Below are positions 23,551 to 24,653 of a DNA stretch of 24,653 nucleotides, in pieces (positions within the stretch are counted from its first letter, which is position 1; each line of letters begins with the position of its first letter). The notes beneath the pieces are model-generated. The model saw only the letters and a list, made by a program, of their open reading frames with translations, did no database searches and had not been told where the DNA came from. The translations under genes and the position numbers were made by a program. The DNA comes from an uncultured Collinsella sp. Lineage in GTDB: Bacteria > Actinomycetota > Coriobacteriia > Coriobacteriales > Coriobacteriaceae. The stretch spans positions 1 to 24,653 of the forward strand of contig CABQHT010000027.1 of NCBI GenBank assembly GCA_902464035.1, in the 5' to 3' direction.

Positions 23551-24267
23551 CTACTTTCGACAGCCCTCTTTCCAAGCCTCGGCCGCAACCTTCCAGCGAA
23601 AACGCAAGTCGCGCTCGCGGTCGATGAACATGATGGCAAACGCGATAAACAGCAGCACACTCGCCACCGCAATGGAGTGCAGCCCCATGCGCTCAATACA
23701 CCAGTTGCCCAGCACGGCGCCAAACACAAAGGTAAAGATCACGCCAAAGTACAGCAGGCCGTTTTCCAAAAAGCCGCGCTTGTGGGTGATGATGTAATCG
23801 TCCACGTTTTGCAGCGCGTTGCGCAAGTTGCCGATGCACATGGTCGTGGCGATGCCGTGACCGTGGATCTTGCGGAAGCTCTCGACTTGCATACCGCAGG
23901 CAAACGAAGTAAGGCAGTTGGCGAGCAGGTTGAAATCGCCGCCCGGGATAAAGCTCACGCCCAGCAAGATAACGGCTTCAAAAAACACCGTCACCTGGCG
24001 CCAGTGAATCACACTGCCAAACCGCTCGTGAACCAGGTCGGCGAGCATAATGCCCACGGCAAACGACACCACGGGAAAGAAGTAGCGTCCCGCCAGCGCC
24101 CAGTTGCCCTCCGAGATGCTCACGCCCACCAGCAGGATGTTGCCCGTCTGCGCGTTGGCGAAAACATGGTCGCGCCCAATGTACGAATAAACGTCCATAA
24201 AGCCACCGGCGAGCGCCAAGATGATGCCCAGCTCAATAGACTCCGATATCTGTTTGGCACGCTGCAT
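23551..24267 (-). CDS. YoaK/DUF1275 family membrane protein
   Basis: This 238-residue protein has about six hydrophobic segments and the motifs of the DUF1275 (YoaK) family: an early ALAGGFMDVYSY, then NAQTGNILLVG and, in the second half, SFACGMQ. The family is widespread, with no settled function; transport is often guessed from topology. The polar C-terminus (DRERDLRFRWKVAAEAWKEG) is probably cytoplasmic. The start at 24267 begins the family-like MQRAKQISESIELG, with AAGGAGG about ten bases upstream. Longer in-frame starts up to 24516 give non-family, non-hydrophobic sequence and were not used. It is monocistronic, with its own terminator, and diverges from the partial gene at the right edge. 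Confidence 0.88.
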   Translation of the reverse strand: MQRAKQISESIELGIILALAGGFMDVYSYIGRDHVFANAQTGNILLVGVSISEGNWALAGRYFFPVVSFAVGIMLADLVHERFGSVIHWRQVTVFFEAVILLGVSFIPGGDFNLLANCLTSFACGMQVESFRKIHGHGIATTMCIGNLRNALQNVDDYIITHKRGFLENGLLYFGVIFTFVFGAVLGNWCIERMGLHSIAVASVLLFIAFAIMFIDRERDLRFRWKVAAEAWKEGCRK

Positions 24268-24464
24268 CGTCGTGCATCCTCCTTGTTGACGACTCTCTCG
24301 TGCGTTGGCGGACATATAGCCGCCGTTCATACTGTAACCCATTGACAACATGGCGTGCGCGCGAGACGAGTTCCCCAACGCGCAGATACACAGTCTGGAA
24401 ACAAACAGCGAGCGCGGCGCCGGCACCCGCACCGACGCGCCGATCCGCCAGCTCATGTACTCCA

Positions 24465-24497
24465 CCAGTCTTTTTAGCCCCGTCCCAAAAAGACTGG
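24465..24497. repeat. Perfect 11-bp inverted repeat ahead of the right-edge gene
   Basis: CCAGTCTTTTT (24465-24475) and AAAAAGACTGG (24487-24497) are exact inverses around 11 bases. The second arm ends one base before a TACAAT -10, so the repeat occupies the -35 region and is a candidate operator. Confidence 0.75.
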
Positions 24498-24498
24498 T

Positions 24499-24504
24499 TA
24501 CAAT
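24499..24504 (+). promoter_or_regulatory. Promoter -10 for the right-edge gene
   Basis: TACAAT in the context GGTTACAAT lies 31 bases before the GTG start. No recognisable -35 is found; the inverted repeat sits there, which could mean activator dependence or repression. Confidence 0.4.
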
Positions 24505-24535
24505 TACGTGCAGCATACAAACACCGGGAGGGATC

Positions 24536-24653
24536 GTGGCAAAAAAGCCTCAGCACGCTCAGAACAACCAGCGCAGTCAGCAGGGCAAACAGGGCCAGCA
24601 GCAAAAGCGCGGCGGCAAGGCGCAGGGCTCGCGCCCCGCGCATGCCCCAGCAG
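24536..24653 (+). CDS. N-terminus of an unidentified Gln/Lys-rich protein, partial
   Basis: A reading frame opens with GTG at 24536, behind GGGAGG, and continues to the right edge. The 39 visible residues start MAKKPQHAQNNQRSQQGKQG and are a hydrophilic, basic, glutamine-rich tail with no domain. Such tails often precede a membrane or enzymatic domain in actinobacterial proteins, but nothing here identifies it. The promoter-like TACAAT and the Shine-Dalgarno support a real start. Confidence 0.6.
   Translation, partial: MAKKPQHAQNNQRSQQGKQGQQQKRGGKAQGSRPAHAPA

Larger units (their letters stand above)
24268..24535. other. Intergenic region between divergent yoaK-like and right-edge genes
   Basis: No gene is supported in these 268 bases. 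A possible minus-strand -10 (TACAGT, 24336-24331) could serve the YoaK-like gene; a -35 is not evident. The right end carries the 11-bp inverted repeat and plus-strand promoter listed separately. Confidence 0.5.

Overview
The window is about 24.6 kb of high-GC bacterial chromosome (near 63% in most genes by hand count). Gene content and protein character suggest a gut anaerobe of the Actinomycetota, class Coriobacteriia, probably Collinsella or a close relative. This is inference from a superoxide reductase, an AddAB-type pair, a mycobacterial-like DnaE with an intact PHP site, and a FucO-like dehydrogenase. No rRNA, tRNA, CRISPR array, insertion sequence or phage module was seen.

Layout. 1-893 (minus): the N-terminus of a nitrilase-fold protein, probably glutamine-dependent NAD+ synthetase cut by the left edge, and a superoxide reductase. 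1044-8350 (minus): a SWIM/SNF2 helicase directly downstream of dnaE, probably one transcript. 8525-15322 (minus): addB-addA, a two-subunit helicase-nuclease for double-strand break repair, followed by a large palindrome. 15452-16442: a TrpR-like YerC regulator (minus) with its own terminator, diverging from a small four-helix membrane protein (plus).

16511-19412: a sulfur-metabolism block. An Rrf2/IscR-type regulator with four clustered cysteines diverges from cysK (cysteine synthase), which is followed by mnmA (tRNA 2-thiouridylase). The regulator-cysK gap holds two promoters, a dyad between the cysK -35 and -10, and a nested stem-loop in the cysK leader. A strong intrinsic terminator lies between cysK and mnmA, just after a promoter-like extended -10.

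19421-20794 (minus): the most accessory-looking gene, of lower GC, encoding an excisionase-like helix-turn-helix fused to a complete HipA-like kinase. Its upstream region carries an 8-bp inverted repeat that may be its own operator. 20933-23385 (minus): an M42 metallo-aminopeptidase and fucO (lactaldehyde reductase), separated by a 129-bp nested palindrome. 23551-24267 (minus): a YoaK/DUF1275 membrane protein. 24536 to the right edge (plus): the start of an unidentified Gln/Lys-rich protein behind a perfect 11-bp inverted repeat.

The best candidates for something undescribed are the HTH-HipA kinase fusion with its putative operator, the two large palindromes immediately downstream of addA and fucO, the apparently dead glutaminase domain at the left edge, and the regulatory structures around cysK and mnmA. 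No obvious new multi-gene defence system was seen.
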